From Asticcacaulis sp. UBA2476 (GTDB lineage: Bacteria; Pseudomonadota; Alphaproteobacteria; Caulobacterales; Caulobacteraceae): a stretch of 16,454 nt of DNA. Where the stretch lies: positions 1-16,454 of the forward strand of contig DDPE01000010.1 of assembly GCA_002342035.1 (NCBI GenBank). Reading direction: 5' to 3'. The notes under the pieces were generated by a model. It worked only from the letters and a program-made list of their open reading frames with translations. It made no database searches and had not been told where the DNA came from. The translations under genes and the position numbers were made by a program. Numbering within the stretch: the stretch's first letter is position 1; each line of letters starts with the position of its first letter. Shown here in pieces: positions 1 through 6,976 of the stretch.

Positions 1-530
1 TTCTTCTTGCCTTCCTTGCGGCGAACCTTTTCGCCGGCATAACGAACACCCTTGGCCTTGTAGGGCTCAGGCGGACGAATTTTGCGGATCTTGGCGGCCA
101 GTTCACCGACGACTTGCTTGTCGATGCCCTGGATCTTGATTTCGGTTTGCTTCGGCACCACGAAGGTGACGCCGGTAGGCGCCGGGACTTCGACCGGGTG
201 CGAGAAACCGAGCTGCAGCTCAAGCGAGGTACCCTTCATGGCGGCGCGGTAACCCACGCCGACCAGTTCAAGGTTCTGCTCGAAGCCGTCAGTCACGCCC
301 TTCACCATATTGGCGATCAGGGTGCGGCTGAGGCCCCACATAGATTTGTGACGCTTAGTATCGCCACGCGGAGCAACGGTGATTTCGTCGCCCTCATACT
401 TGACTTCGATTTCTTCGACAACGGTCCAGGCCAGTTGCCCCTTGGGGCCCTTGACCTGAATGTCCTGCCCGTTGAGCGTGATGGTCACGCCCTTCGTAAC
501 AGCAATAGCTTTTTTACCAATCCGAGACAT
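1..530 (-). CDS. rplF: 50S ribosomal protein L6 (3' end cut by window edge)
   Basis: L6 binds 23S rRNA near the sarcin-ricin loop and the GTPase-associated centre of the large subunit. The reading frame begins with ATG at 530 (MSRIGKKAIAV) and stays open to base 1, about 176 codons. It ends in a basic tail (VRRKEGKK), so only the last codon or two and the stop should be missing. Both L6 repeats are visible: an N-terminal part with GVTITLNGQDIQVKGPKG, and a C-terminal part with the motif IRKIRPPEPYKGKGVRYAGE, the rRNA-binding signature of the family. It follows rpsH by 25 nt, in the usual spc order. Identification is by sequence recognition and gene order; only the exact end cannot be seen. 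Confidence 0.97.
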   Translation of the reverse strand, partial: MSRIGKKAIAVTKGVTITLNGQDIQVKGPKGQLAWTVVEEIEVKYEGDEITVAPRGDTKRHKSMWGLSRTLIANMVKGVTDGFEQNLELVGVGYRAAMKGTSLELQLGFSHPVEVPAPTGVTFVVPKQTEIKIQGIDKQVVGELAAKIRKIRPPEPYKAKGVRYAGEKVRRKEGKK

Positions 531-555
531 GGTCTTAATTTCCTATCAGCCGGTC

Positions 556-954
556 TTAGTAGACGCGGCAGAGGACTTCGCCGCCGACGTTATTGTCGCG
601 GGCTGCGTTGTCAGACATGACGCCCTTGGGCGTGGACAGGATCGAGATACCGAGGCCGTTCTTGATAGGCTTCAGATCTTTGATCGACGAATAGACGCGA
701 CGGCCTGGCTTTGACACGCGGGCGATTTCCGCGATGACCGGCTCACCGTCGAAGTACTTCAGTTCAATCTGGAACTGAGGAAACTCGCCGGGAACTTCCA
801 GAAGCTCGTAGCCGCGGATATAGCCCTCGTCCTTAAGGACGTCGAGCACGCGACCGCGCAGCTTGGAGGCCGGGGTCAGAACGCTGGAACGCTTACGCAT
901 GGCCGCATTCTTGATACGAGCGATCATGTCGCTCAGAGGATCGTTAACGAACAT
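556..954 (-). CDS. rpsH: 30S ribosomal protein S8
   Basis: S8 is a primary 16S rRNA-binding protein of the small-subunit platform. In E. coli it also represses spc operon translation by binding near the L5 start. The 132-residue product begins MFVNDPLSDMIARIKNA, matching the conserved S8 N-terminus (NDPLxDMxxRIxNA). It ends in VGGEVLCRVY, close to the invariant GGExLCxVw tail. The start is supported by an AGGA ribosome-binding site about 8 nt upstream of ATG at 954. It lies 14 nt downstream of rpsN and 25 nt upstream of rplF. Whether it autoregulates this operon cannot be read from the sequence. Confidence 0.98.
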   Translation of the reverse strand: MFVNDPLSDMIARIKNAAMRKRSSVLTPASKLRGRVLDVLKDEGYIRGYELLEVPGEFPQFQIELKYFDGEPVIAEIARVSKPGRRVYSSIKDLKPIKNGLGISILSTPKGVMSDNAARDNNVGGEVLCRVY

Positions 955-968
955 ATTTCAATCCTCCC

Positions 969-1274
969 TTACCAGCTTGACTTGGTCAGACCGGGGACTT
1001 GTCCCTGGTTGCCAAGCTCACGCAAAGCGATACGGCTCATCTTAAGCTTACGATAGAAAGCTCTCGGACGACCGGTGATTTCGCAGCGGTTACGGATGCG
1101 GTTAGGCGCTGAGTTGCGAGGCAACTTGGCCAGTTTCAGACGGGCATCGAAGCGTTCTTCCAGCGGAAGAGACTCATCGACAGCGATCGCTTTGAGGGCT
1201 TCGCGCTTAGAGGCATATTGAGCCACCAGCTTCTTGACCATCTCGTTGCGGTTAATTGCGCTTTTCTTTGCCAT
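969..1274 (-). CDS. rpsN: 30S ribosomal protein S14, zinc-independent long form
   Basis: S14 is part of the head of the 30S subunit. The 101-residue protein has the family core NRCEITGRPRAFYRKLKMSR followed by the C-terminal tail GLTKSSW. Only one cysteine is present (in NRCEITGRPR), so the four-cysteine zinc ribbon of the short C+ form is absent. This is the long zinc-free (C-) form, as in E. coli and other proteobacteria. Its position between rplE (19 nt upstream) and rpsH (14 nt downstream) is canonical. The ATG at 1274 gives the expected MAKKSAINRNE start. Confidence 0.98.
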   Translation of the reverse strand: MAKKSAINRNEMVKKLVAQYASKREALKAIAVDESLPLEERFDARLKLAKLPRNSAPNRIRNRCEITGRPRAFYRKLKMSRIALRELGNQGQVPGLTKSSW

Positions 1275-1293
1275 GATATCTTTCTCTCCCCGC

Positions 1294-1851
1294 TTACGAC
1301 GTGAACGGGAACTGGAACGCCTTCAGAAGCGCCTTAGCTTCCTTGTCGCTCGGAGCCGTGGTGCAGACAACGATATCCATGCCCCACATCTGATCGATTT
1401 GGTCGTAGTTGATTTCCGGAAACACGATGTGTTCCTTCAGGCCCATGGCATAGTTGCCACGACCGTCAAAGGAGTTACCGTTCAGACCACGGAAATCCTT
1501 CACGCGCGGCAGCGCGATCGTGATCAGGCGGTCGAGGAATTCATACATACGATCCTTGCGCAGCGTAACCTTGGCGCCGATCACCATACCTTCGCGCAGC
1601 TTAAAGCCGGCGATGGATTGACGAGCCTTGGTTTCAGCCGGCTTCTGACCCGTGATAGCAGCCAGATCCTTGATCGCAGCCTTTACCTTCTTGGAGTCAG
1701 CAACGGCCTCGCCGATACCCATATTGACAACGATCTTGTCAAGCTTTGGCACTTGCATTTCGTTCGTGTAACCGAACTCAGCCTTCATGGCCTCACGGAT
1801 AGTCTCAAGATAGACCGCCTTAAGGCGCGGAGTGTACTTCGTATCAGCCAT
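1294..1851 (-). CDS. rplE: 50S ribosomal protein L5
   Basis: L5 binds 5S rRNA in the central protuberance of the large subunit and contacts the P-site tRNA. I place the start at ATG 1851, giving a 185-residue protein beginning MADTKYTPRLKAVYLETIRE, the normal L5 N-terminus and length. The frame is open for another 64 codons upstream, but that part only reads the rplX sequence in another frame. Family motifs include KIVVNMGIGEA, KARQSIAGFKLREGM and the C-terminal GMDIVVCTTA. The start overlaps the rplX stop by 8 nt (ATGGCTGA), which suggests translational coupling of L24 and L5. Confidence 0.98.
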   Translation of the reverse strand: MADTKYTPRLKAVYLETIREAMKAEFGYTNEMQVPKLDKIVVNMGIGEAVADSKKVKAAIKDLAAITGQKPAETKARQSIAGFKLREGMVIGAKVTLRKDRMYEFLDRLITIALPRVKDFRGLNGNSFDGRGNYAMGLKEHIVFPEINYDQIDQMWGMDIVVCTTAPSDKEAKALLKAFQFPFTS

Positions 1852-2161
1852 TGATGACCTCACCGGACTTCTTGGCGACGCGCACCTTCTTGTCGCCATC
1901 AATCTTGAAACCAACGCGGGTTGGTTTGCCGGACTTCGGGTCGATGTGGGCGACGTTCGAAACGTGGATAGCGGCTTCTTTGTTGATGATGCCGCCTTGC
2001 GGGTTCGTCTGGCTGGCGCGGGTGTGGCGTTGAACCACAGCAATGCCCTGCACGACGACGCGGTTTTCTTCGGTCAGTACCCGAAGGACCTTACCTTGAC
2101 GGCCCCTGTCCTTACCGGTCAACACAACAACGGTGTCGTTTTTCTTAATCTTCGCAGCCAT
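1844..2161 (-). CDS. rplX: 50S ribosomal protein L24
   Basis: L24 is an early assembly protein that nucleates 50S folding by binding the 5' domain of 23S rRNA. The 105-residue product starts MAAKIKKNDTVVVLTGKDRG. It contains the KOW motif, with the glycine of GKDRGRQGKVLRVL at residues about 16-29. The following stretch around NPQGGIINKEAAIHVSNVA is the usual conserved second half. It is 1 nt downstream of rplN and its stop codon overlaps the start of rplE. Length and order are as expected, with nothing unusual. Confidence 0.97.
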   Translation of the reverse strand: MAAKIKKNDTVVVLTGKDRGRQGKVLRVLTEENRVVVQGIAVVQRHTRASQTNPQGGIINKEAAIHVSNVAHIDPKSGKPTRVGFKIDGDKKVRVAKKSGEVING

Positions 2162-2162
2162 A

Positions 2163-2531
2163 TCAGATCACCTCCGGTGCCAGCGAAATGATCTTCATGT
2201 GGTTCTTGGCGCGCAATTCGCGCGGAACCGGGCCGAAGATACGAGTGCCAACGGGCTCGGACGACTTATTGACGATCACGGCAGCATTGGTGTCGAAACG
2301 GATCACCGATCCGTCTTTACGCTGGATGTCTTTCGCGGTGCGAACGACGATGGCGCGCAGCACATCACCCTTCTTCACGCGACCACGCGGAATCGCTTCC
2401 TTAACGGAAACGACAATCAGGTCACCCACCGAGGCGTAGCGGCGCTTAGAGCCACCCAACACCTTGATGCACATGACCCGGCGTGCGCCGGAATTATCGG
2501 CAACATCCAGGTTAGTTTGCATCTGAATCAT
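2163..2531 (-). CDS. rplN: 50S ribosomal protein L14
   Basis: L14 sits at the subunit interface and forms intersubunit bridges. It is the first gene of the spc block. I choose ATG 2531, which gives MIQMQTNLDVADNSGARR and exactly 122 residues, the near-universal L14 length. A longer in-frame start 26 codons upstream gives non-conserved sequence and is rejected. An AAGGAAG ribosome-binding site lies about 8 nt before the ATG. The family signature KEAIPRGRVKKGDVLRAIVV is present. The gene is preceded by a 335-nt non-coding spacer, unlike every other gap in the cluster, so it probably has its own promoter. Confidence 0.98.
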   Translation of the reverse strand: MIQMQTNLDVADNSGARRVMCIKVLGGSKRRYASVGDLIVVSVKEAIPRGRVKKGDVLRAIVVRTAKDIQRKDGSVIRFDTNAAVIVNKSSEPVGTRIFGPVPRELRAKNHMKIISLAPEVI

Positions 2532-2866
2532 GTTCAAACTTCCTTGAAACCCAAACCAAAACCCTTCGCTGTCGCTTAGGTGTACTCTGGCTTGAAACGA
2601 TACGAGCAAATCACGCGGTCAGGGCAAGCCCCTACTCATGATTTGAATTTCTTTTTCGGCAGGTTTTGCGGCCAAAGCAGACCACAACGCTATACCGAAG
2701 AATCTTTGGGAACCGGGCTTAAACCCTATTTCCAACGAATAAGCAAACAGAAAATGCCCACGGAGCTACCGACGACCGGCTTTTCCGCGAGCATTCTCTC
2801 AAATTACGCTTGCGGAAGGTATTTCAGCACGCTGAAACCATCCCGCAAATATCGCAACCCGGAAAA
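2532..2866. other. 335-nt spacer between rpsQ and rplN (S10/spc operon boundary)
   Basis: No convincing gene lies here. The plus-strand ORFs crossing it have no ribosomal or other recognisable content. On the minus strand it contains, in transcription order, a short perfect stem (TTTCAGC/GCTGAAA, 2822-2837, with a 2-nt centre) and an 8-bp imperfect stem at 2786-2816. Neither is followed by a U-run, so neither is a classical intrinsic terminator. A weak promoter candidate follows at 2718-2746, and then a GT-rich 5' leader just ahead of rplN. The position coincides with the S10/spc boundary in E. coli, which supports a regulatory role by analogy. Confidence 0.6.
2718..2746 (-). promoter_or_regulatory. 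candidate spc operon promoter
   Basis: On the minus strand TTGCTT (2741-2746) and TTTAAG (2718-2723) are separated by exactly 17 nt in AT-rich sequence. This would place the start of transcription near 2711 and leave a leader of about 180 nt before rplN. The -35 matches the consensus only in TTG. A second, less well spaced candidate is TTGCCC (2622-2627) with GTATCG near 2598-2603. The call rests mainly on location in the only long gap of the cluster. Confidence 0.33.
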
Positions 2867-3103
2867 TTAGGCTTCTTTAGGAAGCACTTCCCAGGTCTTC
2901 AGCTTCGACTTAGGCGCACATTCGATGATGCGTGCGGTTTCGCCAGCCTTATAGGTGTTAGCTTCGTCGTGGGCGTGGTAGCGCTTCGATACTCGGACCG
3001 TCTTTTTCAAGAGCGGGTGCAGAACGGTGCGTTCAACCTTAACAACGATGGTCTTGTCGCCCTTATCGGAAACAACCAGACCTTCCAGAATACGCTTGGG
3101 CAT
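2867..3103 (-). CDS. rpsQ: 30S ribosomal protein S17
   Basis: S17 is a primary 16S rRNA-binding protein with an OB fold, important for early 30S assembly. The 78-residue product begins MPKRILEGLVVSDKGDKTIV and contains HPLLKKTVRVSKRYHAHDE and GETARIIECAPKSKLKTWEV, which match the S17 family. It is 9 nt downstream of rpmC. It is the last gene of the S10 block: the next gene, rplN, is 335 nt further on. No intrinsic terminator with a U-tract follows the TAA stop, so some readthrough into the spc genes is likely. Confidence 0.98.
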   Translation of the reverse strand: MPKRILEGLVVSDKGDKTIVVKVERTVLHPLLKKTVRVSKRYHAHDEANTYKAGETARIIECAPKSKLKTWEVLPKEA

Positions 3104-3112
3104 GGTCTCTCC

Positions 3113-3304
3113 TTAGGCTTTTTGGGCCGTCAAAAGGGTCTTGATGCGGGCGATGTCCTTACGAACTTCGTCTACACGGTGAGTCTTTTCCATCTGGCCA
3201 GTGGCCTTCTGGAAACGCAGGTTGAATTGCTCTTTCTTCAGATTGAGCAGTTCTTCGTGCAATTGGTCAGGGGTCTTGCCCCGCAGGTCAGCAATCTTGG
3301 TCAT
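3113..3304 (-). CDS. rpmC: 50S ribosomal protein L29
   Basis: L29 lies next to the polypeptide exit tunnel and, with L23, forms part of the docking surface for trigger factor and SRP. I place the start at ATG 3304, giving 63 residues (MTKIADLRGKTPDQLHEEL), the normal size. An in-frame ATG further upstream would add 15 residues that merely overlap the rplP 3' end. The rest of the protein is the expected two-helix hairpin, with LKKEQFNLRFQKATGQ and RVDEVRKDIARIKTLL. It is 4 nt downstream of rplP and 9 nt upstream of rpsQ. Confidence 0.97.
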   Translation of the reverse strand: MTKIADLRGKTPDQLHEELLNLKKEQFNLRFQKATGQMEKTHRVDEVRKDIARIKTLLTAQKA

Positions 3305-3308
3305 GATT

Positions 3309-3752
3309 CTACTCCGCAGCCTCAGCGACCGGCGCAATGCCGGCATCAAGGCGGGTCACGACGCGGGTACGAACCGGCAGCTTGGCCGCGCCGAGGCGCA
3401 GAGCTTCGCGAGCGATATCGTCCGGCACGCCGTCGATTTCAAACAGAATGCGACCCGGAGCCACGCGAGCAGCCCAGTAATCCACCGCACCCTTACCTTT
3501 ACCCATACGGACTTCGGCAGGCTTACCCGTGACCGGCAGGTCAGGGAAAATACGGATCCAAACGCGGCCTTGACGCTTCATTTGGCGGGTGATCGCACGA
3601 CGGGCAGCTTCGATTTGACGAGCTGTCAGGCGCTCAGGCTCGACCGTCTTCAGGCCATACGAACCAAAGTTCAGCGTAAAGCCGCCCTTGGCGTTGCCAT
3701 GAATACGGCCTTTGAAAGCCTTGCGGTATTTGGTGCGCTTAGGGAGCAACAT
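3309..3752 (-). CDS. rplP: 50S ribosomal protein L16
   Basis: L16 helps shape the A site and is needed for late 50S maturation. The 147-residue protein starts MLLPKRTKYRKAFKGRIHGN. It keeps the conserved GRVWIRIFPDLPVTGKPAEV region and the RMGKGKGAVDYWAARV motif; its arginine corresponds to the residue hydroxylated by RoxA/YcfD in E. coli. It is about ten residues longer than E. coli L16 because of an Ala/Val-rich C-terminal tail (GIAPVAEAAE). It lies between rpsC and rpmC with gaps of 5 and 4 nt. Confidence 0.98.
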   Translation of the reverse strand: MLLPKRTKYRKAFKGRIHGNAKGGFTLNFGSYGLKTVEPERLTARQIEAARRAITRQMKRQGRVWIRIFPDLPVTGKPAEVRMGKGKGAVDYWAARVAPGRILFEIDGVPDDIAREALRLGAAKLPVRTRVVTRLDAGIAPVAEAAE

Positions 3753-3757
3753 GGCTC

Positions 3758-4510
3758 TTAAGCCTCCTTCTGATTACGATCGCGGCGCGGGCCGCGGTTA
3801 CGGTCAGAGCGCTCAGGACGTTCGTTCGACGATGGGCCAGCAGCCTCAATCGCCCAACGCTTGTCCTGGGCCATCGGATCGTGCTCAAGGACTTCGCCCT
3901 TGAAGATCCACACCTTGATACCAATGATACCATAGGTGGTCAGGGCTTCGGCAAAACCAAAGTCGATGTCAGCACGGATGGTGTGCAAAGGCACGCGGCC
4001 TTCACGATACCATTCCATACGCGCGATTTCAGCACCGCCGAGACGGCCCGAAAGGTTCATACGGATGCCCTTGGCGCCCAGACGCATAGCCGACTGGATC
4101 GAACGCTTCATGGCGCGGCGGAAGGCGATACGGCGCTCAAGCTGCTGAGCGATAGACTCGGCAACCAGTTGAGCGTCGACTTCGGGCTTACGCACTTCGA
4201 CCAGGTTCAGGAACACTTCGCCCTCTGTGAGGGTTGCGATGTCCTTACGCAACTTGTCGATGTCCTGGCCTTTTTTACCAATCACGACGCCCGGACGGGC
4301 AGCGTAGATGGTGATGCGGCACTTCTTGTGAGGACGCTCGATGATGATGCGCGACACACCGGCAGCGTTCAGCTTCTCCTTCAGTTCCTTACGGATCTTC
4401 AGGTCCTGATGAAGCAGCTTGGCATATTCCTGACGCGCCGCGAACCAGCGCGAGTCCCAGGTGCGGTTAACGCCGAGGCGCAGACCGATCGGATTAACTT
4501 TCTGACCCAT
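3758..4510 (-). CDS. rpsC: 30S ribosomal protein S3
   Basis: S3 is in the 30S head at the mRNA entry channel and contributes to the helicase activity of the ribosome. The 250-residue product starts MGQKVNPIGLRLGVNRTWDS. A KH domain carries the GxxG loop at residues 78-81 (VIGKKGQDI). The S3 C-terminal domain follows (SGRLGGAEIARMEWYREGRV). The tail (roughly residues 226-250) is highly charged, rich in Arg, Asn and Asp, and is probably disordered. Its ATG overlaps the rplV stop by one base (TAATG), a typical arrangement for coupled translation. Confidence 0.98.
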   Translation of the reverse strand: MGQKVNPIGLRLGVNRTWDSRWFAARQEYAKLLHQDLKIRKELKEKLNAAGVSRIIIERPHKKCRITIYAARPGVVIGKKGQDIDKLRKDIATLTEGEVFLNLVEVRKPEVDAQLVAESIAQQLERRIAFRRAMKRSIQSAMRLGAKGIRMNLSGRLGGAEIARMEWYREGRVPLHTIRADIDFGFAEALTTYGIIGIKVWIFKGEVLEHDPMAQDKRWAIEAAGPSSNERPERSDRNRGPRRDRNQKEA

Positions 4511-4905
4511 TACGCAGCCCCTTTAGCAGCTTCGGCACCGAATTCGCGAACCACGATCGTGATTTCCGAAAACGGCTTGAGGATACGCGACGAACGGCCA
4601 CGAGCCCGTGAAGCGAAACGCTTCATGACAATGCCCTTGCCCACATAAGCCTGAGCGACAAACAGGTTGTCGATGTCCAGGTTGTGGTTGTTTTCGGCAT
4701 TGGAGATCGCCGAATACAAAGCCTTGCGAACGTCTTTGGCGATGCGCTTGTGGCTGAATTCCAGTTCGTTGAGGGCGCGTTGCACCTTCAGACCACGAAT
4801 GGATTGAGCGACCAGATTGAGCTTACGCGGGCTGATGCGCACCGAAACCAGCTTGACGCGGGCTTCGTTGGCTTCAACGCGGCGAGGATTTTTTGTCTGA
4901 GACAT
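4510..4905 (-). CDS. rplV: 50S ribosomal protein L22
   Basis: L22 lines the nascent-peptide exit tunnel through an extended beta-hairpin whose tip is a known site of macrolide-resistance mutations. The 131-residue protein includes the core VSVRISPRKLNLVAQSIRG and the hairpin region GIVMKRFASRARGRSSRILK. It is longer than the 110 residues of E. coli, with a short extension at the N-terminus (MSQTKNPRRVEANE) and an Ala-rich end (FGAEAAKGAA). It follows rpsS by 2 nt and its stop shares a base with the rpsC start. No resistance-type change can be judged by eye. Confidence 0.97.
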   Translation of the reverse strand: MSQTKNPRRVEANEARVKLVSVRISPRKLNLVAQSIRGLKVQRALNELEFSHKRIAKDVRKALYSAISNAENNHNLDIDNLFVAQAYVGKGIVMKRFASRARGRSSRILKPFSEITIVVREFGAEAAKGAA

Positions 4906-4907
4906 AA

Positions 4908-5186
4908 TTACTTCCTCTTCGCCTTCTTGTCAGCGGCGTGACCGGGGAAGTTCCGCGTAGGCGAAAATTCACCGAGCTTCATGCCAACCATGTCTTCCGA
5001 CACGATTACGGGCACATGCTTTTGACCATTATATACGCCGATCGTCAGCCCAATGAACTGGGGCATGATGACCGAGCGACGCGACCAGGTCTTGATGACC
5101 TCTTTGCGACCGGAACCCTGCGCGGCGTCAGCCTTCTTAAGAAGGTGACCATCCACGAAAGGACCTTTCCATACGGAGCGTGCCAT
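4908..5186 (-). CDS. rpsS: 30S ribosomal protein S19
   Basis: S19 is in the 30S head, near the A-site tRNA and the intersubunit bridge to L5. The 92-residue product starts MARSVWKGPFVDGHLLKKAD. It carries the family signature IGLTIGVYNGQKHVPVIVSE followed by MVGMKLGEFSPTRNF and a basic end (HAADKKAKRK). Length and sequence are standard. It lies 3 nt after rplB and 2 nt before rplV, so its translation is likely coupled to both. Confidence 0.98.
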   Translation of the reverse strand: MARSVWKGPFVDGHLLKKADAAQGSGRKEVIKTWSRRSVIMPQFIGLTIGVYNGQKHVPVIVSEDMVGMKLGEFSPTRNFPGHAADKKAKRK

Positions 5187-5189
5187 GGA

Positions 5190-6026
5190 TTAGCGAGCCT
5201 TCTTAACGTGACGCGAGCGGATGATGTACTTATCCGTCGCTTTGTTGGTACGAGTCTTACGACCCTTGGTGGGCTTGCCCCAAGGTGTCACAGGGTTACG
5301 ACCACCGGAGGTACGGCCTTCACCACCACCATGCGGGTGGTCGATCGGGTTCATGGCGACACCGCGGACGTGTGGACGACGGCCCTTATGGACAGAGCGA
5401 CCGGCCTTACCGAGGTTTTCGTTCATGTGGTCCTGGTTGGACACAGCGCCGACGGTAGCCATGCAGGTGTCGAGCACCATGCGCAGCTCGCCCGAACCCA
5501 GACGGATCTGAGCATAACCGGCGTCACGACCGACAAGCTGAGCATAGGCGCCGGCCGAGCGGGCCAACTGGCCACCCTTAAGCGGCTTCAGCTCAACATT
5601 GTGAATGATCGTACCGATCGGCAGTGCGCGCAACGGAGCGGCATTACCGGGCTTCACGTCAACCTTTTCAGAGGCGATGATCTGGTCACCGGCCTTGAGG
5701 CGTTGCGGGGCCAGGATATAGGCCTTTTCGCCGTCGGCGTAATTGATCAGCGCGATGAACGCTGTACGGTTGGGGTCATATTCCAGACGCTCAACCGTGC
5801 CAACCACATCAAACTTGCGACGCTTGAAGTCGATGATGCGGTACAGGCGCTTGGCACCACCGCCGCGGAAGCGGACAGCGATACGGCCACCGGCACCACG
5901 ACCGCCGGACTTGGTCAAGCCTTCGACGAGTGATTTCTCAGGGCGACCCTTGTGCAGTTCCGAACGGTCAACCAGAACAAGCTGACGACGGCCGGGGGAG
6001 GTCGGATTATATTGCTTTAAAGCCAT
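5190..6026 (-). CDS. rplB: 50S ribosomal protein L2
   Basis: L2 is required for subunit association and for an active peptidyl transferase centre. The 278-residue protein starts MALKQYNPTSPGRRQLVLVD. It has the expected OB-fold and SH3-like domains (VEGLTKSGGRGAGGRIAVRF; GTIIHNVELKPLKGGQLARS). The universally conserved C-terminal motif GVAMNPIDHPHGGGEGRTSG contains the histidine known to be critical in E. coli L2 (His229). It is 15 nt downstream of rplW. Nothing is missing or unusual. Confidence 0.99.
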   Translation of the reverse strand: MALKQYNPTSPGRRQLVLVDRSELHKGRPEKSLVEGLTKSGGRGAGGRIAVRFRGGGAKRLYRIIDFKRRKFDVVGTVERLEYDPNRTAFIALINYADGEKAYILAPQRLKAGDQIIASEKVDVKPGNAAPLRALPIGTIIHNVELKPLKGGQLARSAGAYAQLVGRDAGYAQIRLGSGELRMVLDTCMATVGAVSNQDHMNENLGKAGRSVHKGRRPHVRGVAMNPIDHPHGGGEGRTSGGRNPVTPWGKPTKGRKTRTNKATDKYIIRSRHVKKAR

Positions 6027-6041
6027 TGCTCAAACCTCTCC

Positions 6042-6338
6042 TTACAAGCCGGTTGTGATGTCTATGGATTGGCCCTCTTCGAGGGTAACAATCGCCTTTT
6101 TGACATCAATGCGGCGACCCTTAATGCCCTTGAAGCGCTTGGTCTTGCCCTTTTGGACGATCGTGTTCACCTTAGTGACCTTCACGCCGTAAAGCGCTTC
6201 GACCGCCGAGGCGACTTCGTCCTTAGAGGAGTCCAGCGACACCTTGAAGACAACCTTGTTCTGCTCGGAAAGCAGAGTGGCCTTTTCGGTGATGTGCGGC
6301 GACAGGAGAACGTCGTAATTGCGAATAGTAGCAGCCAT
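6042..6338 (-). CDS. rplW: 50S ribosomal protein L23
   Basis: L23 lies at the polypeptide exit and is the main docking point for trigger factor and the signal recognition particle. The 98-residue product begins MAATIRNYDVLLSPHITEKA and has the conserved NKVVFKVSLDSSKDEVASAV and YGVKVTKVNTIVQKGKTKRF stretches. The C-terminus (LEEGQSIDITTGL) is typical for bacterial L23. It sits 3 nt after rplD and 15 nt before rplB in the S10 block. Confidence 0.98.
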   Translation of the reverse strand: MAATIRNYDVLLSPHITEKATLLSEQNKVVFKVSLDSSKDEVASAVEALYGVKVTKVNTIVQKGKTKRFKGIKGRRIDVKKAIVTLEEGQSIDITTGL

Positions 6339-6341
6339 CTC

Positions 6342-6974
6342 TTAAGCTCCCACAGCAAAGCGTGCTTCGATGGCTTCGACCGCAGACTTGGTCAGAACCA
6401 GCTTTTCACGACGCAGAATGTCATAGACATTGAGACCGGCGTTCGGCAGCACATCGATATTCGGGATGTTGCGCGAAGCCAGAGCGAAGTTGGTGTCGAC
6501 TTCAGGACCCGCGATAAACAGCGCGTTCTTCAAGCCGAGTTTCTCAAAAGATGCCAACAGGCTTTGGGTCTTAGGGGCGTCCACAATCGCCTGATCAAGA
6601 ATGATCAGCGAGCCGGACTTTACCTTGGACGACAAAGCATGACGCAGGCCGAGCGCACGAACCTTCTTAGGCAGGTCAAACGCATGCGAGCGAACAACCG
6701 GACCGAAAGCGCGCGAACCACCGACGAACTGAGGCGCACGACGTGAGCCGTGACGCGCGCCGCCGGAGCCTTTTTGCTTATACATCTTCTTACCCGTACG
6801 AGAATTCTCGTTGCGGGTCTGAACCTTGTGCGTACCGGCGCGGCGCTTGGCCAACTGCCAGTTCACGACGCGGGCCAGAATGTCGGAGCGGATATCTTCG
6901 AGACCGAAGACGTTGTCCGAAAGTTCCAGCTCGCCCGCTTGATCAGCGTTCAGATTGGTGACTTGGATTTTCAT
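6342..6974 (-). CDS. rplD: 50S ribosomal protein L4
   Basis: L4 binds 23S rRNA and, in gammaproteobacteria, autoregulates the S10 operon by transcription attenuation and translational repression in the leader. The 210-residue product starts MKIQVTNLNADQAGELELSD. The long tunnel-reaching loop is recognisable by the motif TGKKMYKQKGSGGARHGSRR (residues about 60-80). The globular part includes FDLPKKVRALGLRHALSSK. It follows rplC by 2 nt. The presence of a structured rpsJ leader at 8041-8304 makes L4 a natural candidate regulator here as well, but that is inference. Confidence 0.98.
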   Translation of the reverse strand: MKIQVTNLNADQAGELELSDNVFGLEDIRSDILARVVNWQLAKRRAGTHKVQTRNENSRTGKKMYKQKGSGGARHGSRRAPQFVGGSRAFGPVVRSHAFDLPKKVRALGLRHALSSKVKSGSLIILDQAIVDAPKTQSLLASFEKLGLKNALFIAGPEVDTNFALASRNIPNIDVLPNAGLNVYDILRREKLVLTKSAVEAIEARFAVGA

Positions 6975-6976
6975 AA

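Noticed and set aside
1852..2043. N-terminal extension of L5 in the open frame upstream of ATG 1851
   Set aside because: The added residues are the rplX sequence in another frame, while ATG 1851 gives the normal L5 start and length.
2822..2837. Perfect stem TTTCAGC/GCTGAAA as an S10 operon terminator
   Set aside because: No U-tract follows on the minus strand and the loop is only 2 nt, so it is kept only as a structural note in the spacer.
3881..4648. A 255-codon plus-strand ORF opposite rpsC
   Set aside because: Antisense shadow of rpsC and rplV with no recognisable motifs or ribosome-binding site.
4938..5933. A 331-codon plus-strand ORF opposite rpsS and rplB
   Set aside because: It is antisense to two unmistakable ribosomal protein genes and its translation shows no family features; long antisense frames are expected opposite GC-rich conserved genes.
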